This document shows positions 41,701 through 49,403 of a stretch of 49,403 nucleotides of DNA, piece by piece. The first letter of the stretch is position 1. Every line of letters begins with the position of its first letter. The position numbers and the translations under genes are program-made. The DNA lies in NCBI GenBank assembly GCA_017617415.1, contig JAFZWH010000117.1:1-49403 (forward strand). Direction: 5' to 3'. Under the pieces are notes generated by a model. It was not told the DNA's origin and did no database searches. It was given only the letters and a program-made list of their open reading frames with translations. This DNA comes from Victivallales bacterium. Lineage in GTDB: Bacteria > Verrucomicrobiota > Lentisphaeria > Oligosphaerales > Oligosphaeraceae.

Positions 41701-42498
41701 ATGTTCAAACTTGCCGCACAGATGTACACCGTCCGGAAATTCACCCAGACCCCGAAGGATATTGCGGAGTCCTGCCGACGGGTCAAGGCGATGGGCTATG
41801 ACGGCATCCAGATTTCCGCCTTCGGTCCCATCGACCGCAAGGAGATGAAGGCGATTTTGGACGGCGAGGGGCTTGAATGTGCCGCCACCCACTGCAGTTT
41901 TGATCGAATTGAAAATGACTTTGACAACTTCATCGAGGATCACCTTCTCTGGAATTGCCCGAATCCCGCCATCGGTGGCTTCTTCCCGGGGCTGGACAAG
42001 TTCGACAAGCCGACTTGGGATGCCTTCATCGAGCGTTTCAATCGTGCCGCCCAGAAAGTGGCCGATGCCAAAGTAGGTATGCGCCTGGGCTACCACAACC
42101 ACACCCACGAGTTCGTGAAACTTGATGGCGAACAGCCTTATTTCCGGCTCATCCGCGAATTGAACCCTGCCACCACTTGGTTTGAGATCGATGTCTATTG
42201 GGCGGCCTTCAGCGGCGTGGATCCCAGCGGACTGATCCGCAAGGTCGCTCACCGCATCCCATTGGTGCACTTCAAGGACCTCAAGCTGGAATTCAACCAG
42301 GATACCCCTTCCATGAACGAGCCAACCCGAAAAATCACCGAGGTCGGAGACGGAAATCTCAACTGGCCTGAAATCGTCGAGGCTTGTCGCTACGCCGGAA
42401 CCCGCTGGCTCGCCGTCGAACGCGATGATGGCGACCTCCCGCCCTTCGAGTCGCTCCAGCGCTCCATCAACAATCTCCACTATCGGATGGGACTGTAG
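41701..42498 (+). CDS. Sugar phosphate isomerase/epimerase-like TIM barrel protein
   Basis: A 265-residue xylose-isomerase-like TIM barrel from ATG at 41701 with AAGGAG seven bases upstream and TATAAT at 41658-41663. Motifs: AAQMYTVR at the start, LGYHNHTHEF, FEIDVYWAAFSG, LVHFKDLK and AVERDDGD. These supply the His/Glu/Asp metal ligands of the family. No signal peptide. Exact substrate is unknown; related proteins act on keto-inositols or 3-keto-sugars. Confidence 0.85.
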   Translation: MFKLAAQMYTVRKFTQTPKDIAESCRRVKAMGYDGIQISAFGPIDRKEMKAILDGEGLECAATHCSFDRIENDFDNFIEDHLLWNCPNPAIGGFFPGLDKFDKPTWDAFIERFNRAAQKVADAKVGMRLGYHNHTHEFVKLDGEQPYFRLIRELNPATTWFEIDVYWAAFSGVDPSGLIRKVAHRIPLVHFKDLKLEFNQDTPSMNEPTRKITEVGDGNLNWPEIVEACRYAGTRWLAVERDDGDLPPFESLQRSINNLHYRMGL

Positions 42499-42517
42499 AG
42501 GTGAGAGGTTAGAGGTT
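42497..42517. repeat. Heptamer array AGAGGTK x3, upstream of proC
   Basis: AGAGGTG, AGAGGTT and AGAGGTT in tandem, beginning in the stop codon of the isomerase-like gene. The reverse complement (AACCTCT) forms the array after proC, so proC is flanked by inverted copies. Confidence 0.7.
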
Positions 42518-42522
42518 TTGCA

Positions 42523-42541
42523 TGTCGGCCTCCGGTCGACA
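42523..42541. repeat. Hairpin upstream of proC
   Basis: TGTCGGCCTCCGGTCGACA forms an eight-base stem with one G-T pair around TCC. It lies 5 bp after the heptamer array and resembles the hairpin at 2909-2929. Confidence 0.55.
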
Positions 42542-42581
42542 AAGGAACTGCGAACGAGCCTTTTAAAATAGGTAATTACGC

Positions 42582-43382
42582 ATGAACATTCTTTTTATCG
42601 GCGCCGGTAAGATGGCAACCGCTTTGGCTGGCGGTATCACCCACGGAAAGCTCTTTCCCAATGACCGACTGGACGCAGTGGATCCCTCCCCTGATGCACG
42701 TATCGCTTTCCAATCTGCCACCGGAGTGACCGCTCACCCGGAAGCCACCGCCGAGCTGGTTGGTGCGGCAGATGTCATCGTTTTGGCAATCAAACCTCAA
42801 GTTGCCGCCGCAACTGTCACCTCCCTGCCCCCACGCAAAGCTGGCGTACTGGTGGTCTCCATTTGCGCCGGCATCCCCATCGCCAAGCTGAAGTCCTGGC
42901 TGGGCGATGTCCGCATCGTGCGCGTGATGCCCAACACGCCGCTACTCGTCGGCAAAGGCGCCAGTTGCTATGCGCTTTCGCGCTCTGACGATGATGCGGC
43001 GGCCGCATTTGCCGCCAAGGTCCTTGACTCTCTGGGGCAAGCCTGGCAGGTTCCTGAGACTTCGCTTGATGCCGTGACTGCGCTCTCAGGTTCAGGCCCG
43101 GCATACTTTTTTGCTTTCATTGAAGCATTGCGGGACGGAGGGGCAAAACTCGGCTTGCCGGAGGAACTGTCCGAGGCGTTAGCTGTCCAAACCATGGCGG
43201 GCGCGGTGGAGATGCTTCTCCAGAAAAAGGGCACGCCATCCGAACTCCGTATTGCGGTTACCTCCAAAGGCGGCACGACTGCCGCCGCTTTGGAGGTAAT
43301 GGCCCGCCGTGATTTTAACGGTTTGGTTGCCGAACTCATGAAAGCTGCTGCCGACCGTTCTGCCGAACTGGGCAAAGCCTAA
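42582..43382 (+). CDS. proC: Pyrroline-5-carboxylate reductase
   Basis: A 266-residue protein from ATG at 42582. NAD(P)-binding GAGKMATALAGG is at residues 7-18, MPNTP in the middle, and the family signature ALSGSGPAYFFAFIEAL near 170. It makes proline from pyrroline-5-carboxylate using NAD(P)H. Length is normal. No other proline gene is near. The gene is bounded on both sides by heptamer repeats in inverted orientation. Confidence 0.96.
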   Translation: MNILFIGAGKMATALAGGITHGKLFPNDRLDAVDPSPDARIAFQSATGVTAHPEATAELVGAADVIVLAIKPQVAAATVTSLPPRKAGVLVVSICAGIPIAKLKSWLGDVRIVRVMPNTPLLVGKGASCYALSRSDDDAAAAFAAKVLDSLGQAWQVPETSLDAVTALSGSGPAYFFAFIEALRDGGAKLGLPEELSEALAVQTMAGAVEMLLQKKGTPSELRIAVTSKGGTTAAALEVMARRDFNGLVAELMKAAADRSAELGKA

Positions 43383-43412
43383 CCTCTAACCTCTAACCCC
43401 TAACCTCTAACC
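43381..43412. repeat. Heptamer array AACCTCT x4, downstream of proC
   Basis: AACCTCT, AACCTCT, AACCCCT, AACCTCT and a partial AACC follow the proC stop and fill the gap to the epimerase gene. Confidence 0.8.
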
Positions 43413-43417
43413 TTCCA

Positions 43418-44392
43418 ATGAACATTCTCGTTACCGGCGGAGCCGGCTTCATCGGCTCGCATCTGTGCAGAACCCTCTTGGACGAAGGCCACGAAGTCGT
43501 CGTGCTGGATGACTTGTCCACAGGCACTTACCAGAATCTGGAAGGCATCGAGGACGGCAAGCGTCTTCGCCTCATCGTGGACTCCGTCAACAACGCTACG
43601 TTGGTGGACCAATGCGTGCGCGAGGCGGATTATGTGTATCACCTTGCCAGCGCGGTGGGTGTCCGGCTCATCATCGACCAGCCGGTCCACACCATCGAGA
43701 GCATTGTCGGCGGAACGGAAAACGTGCTCAAGTCCTGCGCGCGCTACCGCCGCCCCTTCTTGTTGACCAGCACCTCCGAGGTCTATGGCAAGGGCTCCAA
43801 AGTGCCGTTCACCGAAAACGACGACACCGTAATGGGACCGACCTCCACTCGCCGCTGGAGTTACGCTTGCGCCAAGGCGCTTGACGAGTTCCTCGCGCTG
43901 GCCTACTGGGTCGAGAGCCGCCTCCCCGTCACCGTGGTTCGGCTTTTCAACACCGTCGGGCCGCGCCAGACTGGCCAATACGGGATGGTCATCCCTAGCT
44001 TCGTCGAGCAGGCGCTCCTGGGCAAGCCCATCACCGTCTTTGGCGACGGCACGCAGTCGCGTTGCTTCGCGCACGTCAAGGATGTCGTGGGCGCACTGAC
44101 TGTTCTTCGGAACTGCAAGGCCGCGCATGGTCAAGTGATGAACATCGGCAACGACCAGGAAATCACCATCATGGAATTGGCGAAAAAGGTCAAGGAGCTG
44201 ACTGGCTCCGCTTCCGAAATCCAACTTGTACCATATATTCAGGCCTACGGCGCAGGCTTCGACGACATGCAGCGCCGAGTCCCCAACCTCGCCAAAGTGC
44301 GCTCGCTCATCGGCTACCAGCCCACGCAAAGTCTGGAGGACATTCTCCGCGACGTCATCGCCGAAAAGCGCGCCAAACTTCAAATCGGCTAA
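43418..44392 (+). CDS. NAD-dependent nucleotide-sugar epimerase/dehydratase
   Basis: A 324-residue extended SDR from ATG at 43418. GGAGFIGSH (residues 7-15) binds NAD; S118/T119 and Y149-x3-K153 are the catalytic set. Further motifs are LFNTVGPRQTGQYGMVIP and FGDGTQSRCF. It resembles UDP-glucose 4-epimerase and UDP-glucuronate decarboxylase relatives; the exact reaction cannot be fixed. It is probably for surface glycan synthesis, consistent with the O-antigen ligase two genes on. Confidence 0.9.
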   Translation: MNILVTGGAGFIGSHLCRTLLDEGHEVVVLDDLSTGTYQNLEGIEDGKRLRLIVDSVNNATLVDQCVREADYVYHLASAVGVRLIIDQPVHTIESIVGGTENVLKSCARYRRPFLLTSTSEVYGKGSKVPFTENDDTVMGPTSTRRWSYACAKALDEFLALAYWVESRLPVTVVRLFNTVGPRQTGQYGMVIPSFVEQALLGKPITVFGDGTQSRCFAHVKDVVGALTVLRNCKAAHGQVMNIGNDQEITIMELAKKVKELTGSASEIQLVPYIQAYGAGFDDMQRRVPNLAKVRSLIGYQPTQSLEDILRDVIAEKRAKLQIG

Positions 44393-44419
44393 TGGTCTCC
44401 TGACCACATTGTCCATGGC

Positions 44420-45244
44420 ATGAATCGCCTCTACCACCTCTCCATCACCGCCGGCATCAACTATGACGCCGTGGGGGACCTGTCCCTGAACCTGGCTTCG
44501 GGAACACAAGTGGTAGTTCAGTGCGACCGCTATCAGGAACTTGCCCGAATTGTGCATGTCTGCTCGCTTCCTCCCTTCGACGACATCGCGCCCGTTGAGG
44601 AGAAACTCCGCCAGCAGACCAAGGGACGGCAGATTGCGGGGCAGCGCCTTCCCGTCATCATCCGTATTGCCACTCAGGACGACCTGCGGAAAGTGGAGGA
44701 GAACGCATCGCGGCTGGACGAGGTGCATCGCCGTACCATCGAGCGCATTCAGGCCCACGACTTGGCCATGAAACTCATTCACGAGCACTACACCTTCGAC
44801 CGCAAACTATTGATTTTCCAATTCACCGCTGAAAACCGCGTGGACTTCCGCGAACTCATCCGCGACCTCTCCACCCTCTTCCACTGCCGTGTCGAACTGC
44901 GACAGGTTGGCGTGAGAGACGAGACTTCCATCGTCGGCGGACTGGGCAGTTGCGGACGCCCCTTCTGCTGCGCGACTTTCCTGCATTCCATCTCTTCGGT
45001 CAACGTCAAGACCGCCAAGCAACAGGGCCTTTCCTTGAATCCACAGAATATATCGGGTTGTTGCGGACGCCTCAAGTGCTGTCTGCAATTCGAGGCGGAC
45101 TACTATCATACGCCGCCTCGCCCGACGAAAGACCGCCCCGCATCGCTAAGCGACAAGGACTCCGACCGACCGCGCAAATCCCATGGCGGACGGCAGTTCC
45201 GCCCGCCGAAGACACCTCCGTCTCCAGCCGCTGACAGCCAATGA
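44420..45244 (+). CDS. PSP1 domain protein (RicT/YaaT-like)
   Basis: A 274-residue protein from ATG at 44420. The PSP1 domain spans about 90-225. Cys clusters GSCGRPFCC and SGCCGRLKCCLQF match the iron-sulfur ligands of RicT (YaaT). In Bacillus, RicT works with RicA and RicF in RNA maturation by RNase Y and in other processes. The last 45 residues are a charged, Pro-rich tail. The stop overlaps the O-antigen ligase start (ATGA). Confidence 0.9.
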   Translation: MNRLYHLSITAGINYDAVGDLSLNLASGTQVVVQCDRYQELARIVHVCSLPPFDDIAPVEEKLRQQTKGRQIAGQRLPVIIRIATQDDLRKVEENASRLDEVHRRTIERIQAHDLAMKLIHEHYTFDRKLLIFQFTAENRVDFRELIRDLSTLFHCRVELRQVGVRDETSIVGGLGSCGRPFCCATFLHSISSVNVKTAKQQGLSLNPQNISGCCGRLKCCLQFEADYYHTPPRPTKDRPASLSDKDSDRPRKSHGGRQFRPPKTPPSPAADSQ

Positions 45245-47340
45245 GCCAGGCATCAAACAAAATCATGGCGATTCTAATAGCTGTACTCTGTATGGCTTTC
45301 TCATGGGTTCTGCAAAAGCGGATAAATGACTGGCGCCAAAAGGGCGATGTTCCGCAATGGCTCAAGGAACTCACGGTCGGTTTTGTGCGCTGTAGTTATT
45401 GCTTATTACTTTTCCTGATGCCGTTGCGCTGGTGCTACGTCGCGCCCTCCGTCGAGCAGGCGAATTTCCCGCTCAGCGGAGTGGAGTGGCTCTTCTCGAC
45501 CATCTGGCCACAGGCACTCCTGCCCGCCATTGTCGCCTGGCTTTTACTGGGCGCCCTCATCGTCCACCAGCCGCCCCAGCGCTGGCGGGACGGGGCGCTG
45601 CTCATTCCGCTATTGACTTTCTCGCCACTGCTGGCGGGGCTGGCGGGGCTGGTCCACACCACCGAATGGGCTTACGCCATCAAGTGGTTCTGGCATTTCT
45701 ACACCATCGCGATGCTGTCCTGCGGTCTCTGGTGGGCAAGCCGACGCGACCCCAAACTGCTTCCCTGGGCATTCGTGACCATCGCAGTCGGTGGAGCCAT
45801 CGCGGCCTTCGAGGGCTGGACTCAGCACTTCGGCGGTCTGGAACGCGAACTCCAGATGCAGCTGGAGAATGCCCGCGAGACCGGCCAGGCCCTCTCGGAG
45901 CAGATGCTCCTGAAATTCCAGCAGACCCGCTCGTATGGCCATTTCATGGATCCCAATGTCTATGCGGCGCACCTGCTACTGACCTGCCCGCTGCTTCTGG
46001 TGGTTTTGGACCGCCTGGCTCAACGATGCAGTTCTCCCAAGGCCGCACGGATCCTGCTGGTCGGCGCGGGCGCGGTGTTGTTTTTGGGCGCGCTCGTCTT
46101 CAGCGGGAGCCGTGGCGCCTTCGTCGGCCTGGCGGGAGGACTGGTGGTCTTTGGCTGGGTGCGCTGGGGCAAGGCGCTCTCCCGCAAGGCTGTGCTTGCA
46201 CTTCTCGTTTTGGCCATTCTAGGAGCCCTGCTTGGCGGAGTCGGCATCAGCGTGCTTTCCCAACGCAAGTTGGAGACGGCATCCGTCCGGCTCGAATACT
46301 ACCAGACCGCCGCACGCATCTTCGCACGCTTCCCTGTCTTCGGCGCCGGTCTGGGCGAGTATTTCCCATGGCATATCCGTCTGAAGGGCTGGCAGTTGGA
46401 TGAGGCGCGCGACCCCCATTCGCTGTTCTTCGCACAACTCTCCCAATGTGGCATCTTCGGACTTGTGGACGCACTTCTGCGCCTCGGCGTGCCATTCCTG
46501 CTGGCACTTGGACTGCTGCGCAAATATCGTCATGCCGACACCACGCAGGTCGCCGCAGTCCTTGCGGCCTGGTGCGCCTGGAACCTCCACTCTTTATTGC
46601 AATTCAACGACTTGGTCATCTCCACCGCGTGTCTGGCTGGCTCCTTGGGACTCTTCGTCTTCGCCGTTCCTTCGGAAAACAAGGCAACCGTTGACTCTTC
46701 CGCTCTTGCCCATAGTGAAATGTCGTTTTGCCGTTGCATTCTACCGGGCTTCGCAATGGTGGTGATGTTCTATGTCGGCTTCTGCGCACTCCTGCTGATA
46801 CCCCAGGAACTCGGTCTCCAAAGGACGATGAACCATTCGGAGAAGACCGCCAACATCACCGAACTCCAGGAAGTCATCCAAAATGCCCCCAATGAAATCT
46901 ATCCCGTGCGGCGACTGCTAGACATTGCAATGTATCAGAAGGACTACACAGTGGCCCAGGAAGCCAGCGACGAACTTATCCGTCGTGCACCGCATCGCTC
47001 GACCTCGTGGCTGAAACGCTGGCAGCTGTTGACGCTCACGGACGTCCCCGAAAGCGACCGTCAGGCCGCGCTGGAAAACGCCATCCTGTGGTATCCCGCC
47101 TCGTCGAACCTCTGGTTTCAGGTCGCCGTTGCGAAACTGAACCTACCGAAAGACCTCTTTTTGCAACTGCAGAACGCCGAGGTCCATTTCGACCACCGCG
47201 ACGGCAACATCGTCACCATCGTTTACAAACTTCCCCACCTGCCAGCCGCCTGGTATCTCGGCGACCTACAGAACCGCCTGAATCAGCTCGCCCTGACCAC
47301 CCCAGACGGCTTCCAACTGAATTTCCAAGAGGAACGATAG
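45241..47340 (+). CDS. O-antigen ligase-like protein with soluble C-terminal domain
   Basis: A 699-residue protein from ATG at 45241. About 12 membrane helices up to residue 525. The Wzy_C region has SGSRGAF, then GAGLGEYF and a later HS motif, as in O-antigen ligases and polymerases. The C-terminal 160 residues are soluble and helical, TPR-like (LLDIAMYQKDYTVAQEASDELIRR). It would transfer or polymerise a lipid-linked glycan at the periplasmic face. Coupled by overlap to the PSP1 gene. A 9-bp minisatellite begins directly after the stop. Confidence 0.85.
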   Translation: MSQASNKIMAILIAVLCMAFSWVLQKRINDWRQKGDVPQWLKELTVGFVRCSYCLLLFLMPLRWCYVAPSVEQANFPLSGVEWLFSTIWPQALLPAIVAWLLLGALIVHQPPQRWRDGALLIPLLTFSPLLAGLAGLVHTTEWAYAIKWFWHFYTIAMLSCGLWWASRRDPKLLPWAFVTIAVGGAIAAFEGWTQHFGGLERELQMQLENARETGQALSEQMLLKFQQTRSYGHFMDPNVYAAHLLLTCPLLLVVLDRLAQRCSSPKAARILLVGAGAVLFLGALVFSGSRGAFVGLAGGLVVFGWVRWGKALSRKAVLALLVLAILGALLGGVGISVLSQRKLETASVRLEYYQTAARIFARFPVFGAGLGEYFPWHIRLKGWQLDEARDPHSLFFAQLSQCGIFGLVDALLRLGVPFLLALGLLRKYRHADTTQVAAVLAAWCAWNLHSLLQFNDLVISTACLAGSLGLFVFAVPSENKATVDSSALAHSEMSFCRCILPGFAMVVMFYVGFCALLLIPQELGLQRTMNHSEKTANITELQEVIQNAPNEIYPVRRLLDIAMYQKDYTVAQEASDELIRRAPHRSTSWLKRWQLLTLTDVPESDRQAALENAILWYPASSNLWFQVAVAKLNLPKDLFLQLQNAEVHFDHRDGNIVTIVYKLPHLPAAWYLGDLQNRLNQLALTTPDGFQLNFQEER

Positions 47341-47376
47341 CCTCCGGGGCCTCCGGGACCACCGGGACCACCAGAC
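47341..47376. repeat. 9-bp minisatellite, four copies
   Basis: CCTCCGGGG, CCTCCGGGA, CCACCGGGA and CCACCAGAC in tandem, starting immediately after the ligase stop codon. Confidence 0.8.
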
Positions 47377-47379
47377 TTT

Positions 47380-47400
47380 AACCTTTAACCTTTAACCTTT
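47380..47400. repeat. Heptamer array AACCTTT x3
   Basis: Three exact copies of AACCTTT, 3 bp after the minisatellite and 14 bp before gmk. It is a variant of the AACCTCT array after proC. Confidence 0.8.
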
Positions 47401-47414
47401 AAACTCGTTATACG

Positions 47415-48029
47415 ATGCAAGGCCTAGCGATCATCCTTTCCGGCCCCAGCGGGGTAGGCAAATCCACCATCGTTCGTCAGGCAGGCGCCCAACTGGCGAA
47501 CTGGTGCTTCTCCGTCTCCTGCACCACCCGTGCGCCGCGGCCAGGCGAAGTGGATGGCCGCGACTACCACTTCTACGCCAAGGAGCGTTTCGAGCAGGAA
47601 ATCGCCGCAGGCAGTTTTCTGGAGTGGGCCGAGGTGCATGGCAACTACTACGGCACGCTCCGCCAACCCGTCCAGGAGACCATCCAGGCTGGCGGCCTGA
47701 TGATTCTGGACATCGATGTGCAGGGTGCGCGCCAGATCCGCTCCGCCATTGCCGGTTCTCCCATCGAGCCATCTTTTGTGACCGTCTTCATCGCCCCGCC
47801 GTCCCTGACCGAACTGGAGCGCCGTCTGCGCGGACGCGGAACCGAGACCGAGGAGTCCATCCAGAAGCGCCTTCGGAACGCCCGCACCGAACTGGGCGCC
47901 ATCGACGAATACCAGTTCTGCGTGGTCAACGACAAACTTGAGCAGGCCGCCGAGGACTTCCTTGCCATCGTCCGCGCCACCCATTGCCGGACACCCCTCC
48001 AGAAAGCCAACCTTCCTCTTTTTGATTAA
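47415..48029 (+). CDS. gmk: Guanylate kinase
   Basis: A 204-residue protein from ATG at 47415. P-loop GPSGVGKST (10-18), SVSCTTRAPRPGE for GMP binding, GRDYHFY, and RLRGRGTETEESIQKRL for the lid. It phosphorylates GMP to GDP. Length is standard. The upstream gap carries two repeat arrays. The next gene follows after 42 bp of AT-rich DNA. Confidence 0.96.
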   Translation: MQGLAIILSGPSGVGKSTIVRQAGAQLANWCFSVSCTTRAPRPGEVDGRDYHFYAKERFEQEIAAGSFLEWAEVHGNYYGTLRQPVQETIQAGGLMILDIDVQGARQIRSAIAGSPIEPSFVTVFIAPPSLTELERRLRGRGTETEESIQKRLRNARTELGAIDEYQFCVVNDKLEQAAEDFLAIVRATHCRTPLQKANLPLFD

Positions 48030-48071
48030 TAATACAAAATTCTAATAAACAATAATTAAGGAGCAATTTCA

Positions 48072-49403
48072 ATGATTTCTTCGCGCATTCCTGGGAAGAG
48101 TTTCCTCAACGAGGCCGTCTATCGCGACAAGGTTCTGGGTTGCTGGACCGGCAAGAACATCGGCGGCACCCTCGGCGCCCCGATGGAGGGTCAGCAGAAG
48201 ACCTGGGACATCCATTTCTACACGCAGGACCTCGGTGGCGTGCCCGCGCCAAATGACGACCTCGACCTCCAGCTGGCCTGGCTCAAGGCGGTGGAGGAGA
48301 ATGGCGTGTACAACGTGGATGAAAAGGTACTCGGCCGTGCGTGGCTCCGCTGGGTCACCGGCCCCTGGAACGAATACGGCGTCGGCAAGATGAACATGAC
48401 CAACGGCATCCAGCCGCCGCTGTCGGGCCTCTGCAACAACGAGGTCTGGAAGAACTCCAACGGCGCGTGGATCCGCTCCGAAATCTGGGCGTGCCTCTTC
48501 CCTGGCGAGCCAGACGAGGCCGCGCAACTGGCATGGTGCGACGCCTGCGTGGACCACGCCGGCGACGGCATCTACGCCGAAATCTTCACCGCCACCTTGG
48601 AGGCCGCCGCCTTCATCGAGAGCGACCTGCGCAAGCTCATCGCCTACGCGCTGGCGCGCATCCCCGCCGACTGCCGGGTCGCCCGAAGCGTCAAAATCGC
48701 CTGCGACTGCTATGACCAGGGACTGCCGTGGCTGGACGCCCGCAACCGAATCGTCAAGGACAGCGAGGATCTGGGCTGGTTCCAGGCCCCCGCGAATGTC
48801 GCCTTCGCGGTGGTCGGACTGCTCTACGGCGAGGGCGACTTCGGCAAGTCCGTCTGCCTCGCCGTGGACTGCGGTGACGATACGGACTGCACCGGCGCGA
48901 CCTGCGGAAGCGTTCTGGGCATCATCAAAGGCCGTTCCGGCATCCCCAAGGAGTGGATCGAGCCGATTGGCGAGAGCATCCAGACTGTCGCCGTGAATAC
49001 TGCGGGCAGCTATCCGAAGTTCCCCGTGACCCTGGATGAACTGACCGACCGCGTGCTGGCCTGCAAACGCTATGCGGACGCCACGAACCCCTCGCTGGTG
49101 CGCCTGACCGACGGCGAGACCACCATCTCCGCCGAGCACCTGGAACGCCTGACCGACGGCAAGAAGGTCGAGTTGAATGTGCTGAGCAAGTCCTCCCGCG
49201 CCATGGATATCGAGACGCCCTGGGGCATCCTCGAAATCGAGTTCGAGAAGTCCCCCATCGTGGCTCCAGGCGAGTCCCAACAACTGACCCTGCGCTTCAA
49301 GGCGGGATACTACCTCAACTCGATGCTCCAGGTCAAGTGGCAGCTGCCCGAAGGCTGGAGCATCGCCGAGGGCGACACCCAGGCGGTTCTGGGCTACGCC
49401 ACC
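48072..49403 (+). CDS. ADP-ribosylglycohydrolase family protein, 3' end outside window
   Basis: 444 codons are visible from ATG at 48072, with AAGGAG eight bases upstream; the gene continues past the right edge. Early GCWTGKNIGGTLGAPMEG and NDDLDLQLAWL give the first acidic cluster, and VDCGDDTDCTGATCGSVLG gives the second Mg2+-binding cluster of the family. The part after about residue 300 is a beta-rich region, so the full protein is larger than DraG. Members remove ADP-ribose from proteins or other molecules; in this group they often appear in carbohydrate contexts. Substrate is unknown. Confidence 0.87.
   Translation, partial: MISSRIPGKSFLNEAVYRDKVLGCWTGKNIGGTLGAPMEGQQKTWDIHFYTQDLGGVPAPNDDLDLQLAWLKAVEENGVYNVDEKVLGRAWLRWVTGPWNEYGVGKMNMTNGIQPPLSGLCNNEVWKNSNGAWIRSEIWACLFPGEPDEAAQLAWCDACVDHAGDGIYAEIFTATLEAAAFIESDLRKLIAYALARIPADCRVARSVKIACDCYDQGLPWLDARNRIVKDSEDLGWFQAPANVAFAVVGLLYGEGDFGKSVCLAVDCGDDTDCTGATCGSVLGIIKGRSGIPKEWIEPIGESIQTVAVNTAGSYPKFPVTLDELTDRVLACKRYADATNPSLVRLTDGETTISAEHLERLTDGKKVELNVLSKSSRAMDIETPWGILEIEFEKSPIVAPGESQQLTLRFKAGYYLNSMLQVKWQLPEGWSIAEGDTQAVLGYAT

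Noticed and set aside
43381-43412. Possible CRISPR-like repeat
   Set aside because: Units are seven bases with no spacers; no cas gene is present.
44393-44406. Hairpin TGGTC/GACCA after the epimerase gene
   Set aside because: Short stem with no T-run; likely chance.

Overview
The window looks like chromosome from a gut-type Lentisphaerota (Victivallales-like) bacterium of the PVC group. This is inferred from a type-IV-prepilin-like protein with an H-X9-DG motif, secreted GH123/DUF4091-like and DUF6259-like proteins, several glycan hydrolases without signal peptides, a murein-based envelope (MurJ, O-antigen ligase) and moderately high GC with AT-rich intergenic promoters. No rRNA or other decisive taxonomic marker is present. 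Both ends cut genes: a GH35-like enzyme on the left and an ADP-ribosylglycohydrolase-family protein on the right.

Layout. 1-5421 (minus): GH35-like glycosidase, AAA/DUF4143-type ATPase, orphan lipoprotein, GH20 hexosaminidase. 5810-7466 (plus): zinc-ribbon membrane protein, two identical tRNA-Gly(GCC) genes with a terminator, DUF58 protein. 7472-15491 (minus): mazG, murJ and thrH packed together, then a von Willebrand (VWA) protein, a NifU-like protein and valS. 16078-24665 (minus): an RpiR regulator, a BadF-type amino-sugar kinase, a NanE-MurQ fusion, a GH42-like enzyme and a secreted DUF6259-like protein form one overlapping operon, headed upstream by a pseudopilin gene. 24958-25380: remains of a DUF1703-type ATPase/nuclease gene. 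25403-28071 (minus): a MATE transporter coupled to an unusual shikimate kinase-TtcA fusion. 28405-34893 (plus): phosphodiester glycosidase, zinc-ribbon protein, GH99-like lipoprotein, GH123-like secreted protein, CreD-like membrane protein. 35020-49403 (mostly plus): pgk-tpiA; ECF sigma-anti-sigma-nudC; a second MATE; a CYTH protein (minus); a sugar isomerase-like protein; proC; an NDP-sugar epimerase; RicT/PSP1; O-antigen ligase; gmk; the ADP-ribosylglycohydrolase.

How genes work together. The 16-24 kb operon reads as amino-sugar salvage. The kinase would phosphorylate MurNAc, GlcNAc or ManNAc, and the two halves of the fusion enzyme would both deliver GlcNAc-6-phosphate, under an RpiR/MurR-type regulator. 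A shared ACGGGAAAG box occurs as an inverted pair upstream of rpiR and again between the -35 and -10 of the pseudopilin promoter, suggesting joint control. The ECF gene has a good sigma-E-type promoter of its own and is translationally linked to its anti-sigma gene and to nudC.

Intergenic DNA carries two kinds of repeat not explained by genes: short heptamer arrays (AACCTCT/AACCTTT and reverse complements) and compact hairpins. They sit side by side in at least two gaps and flank proC in inverted orientation.
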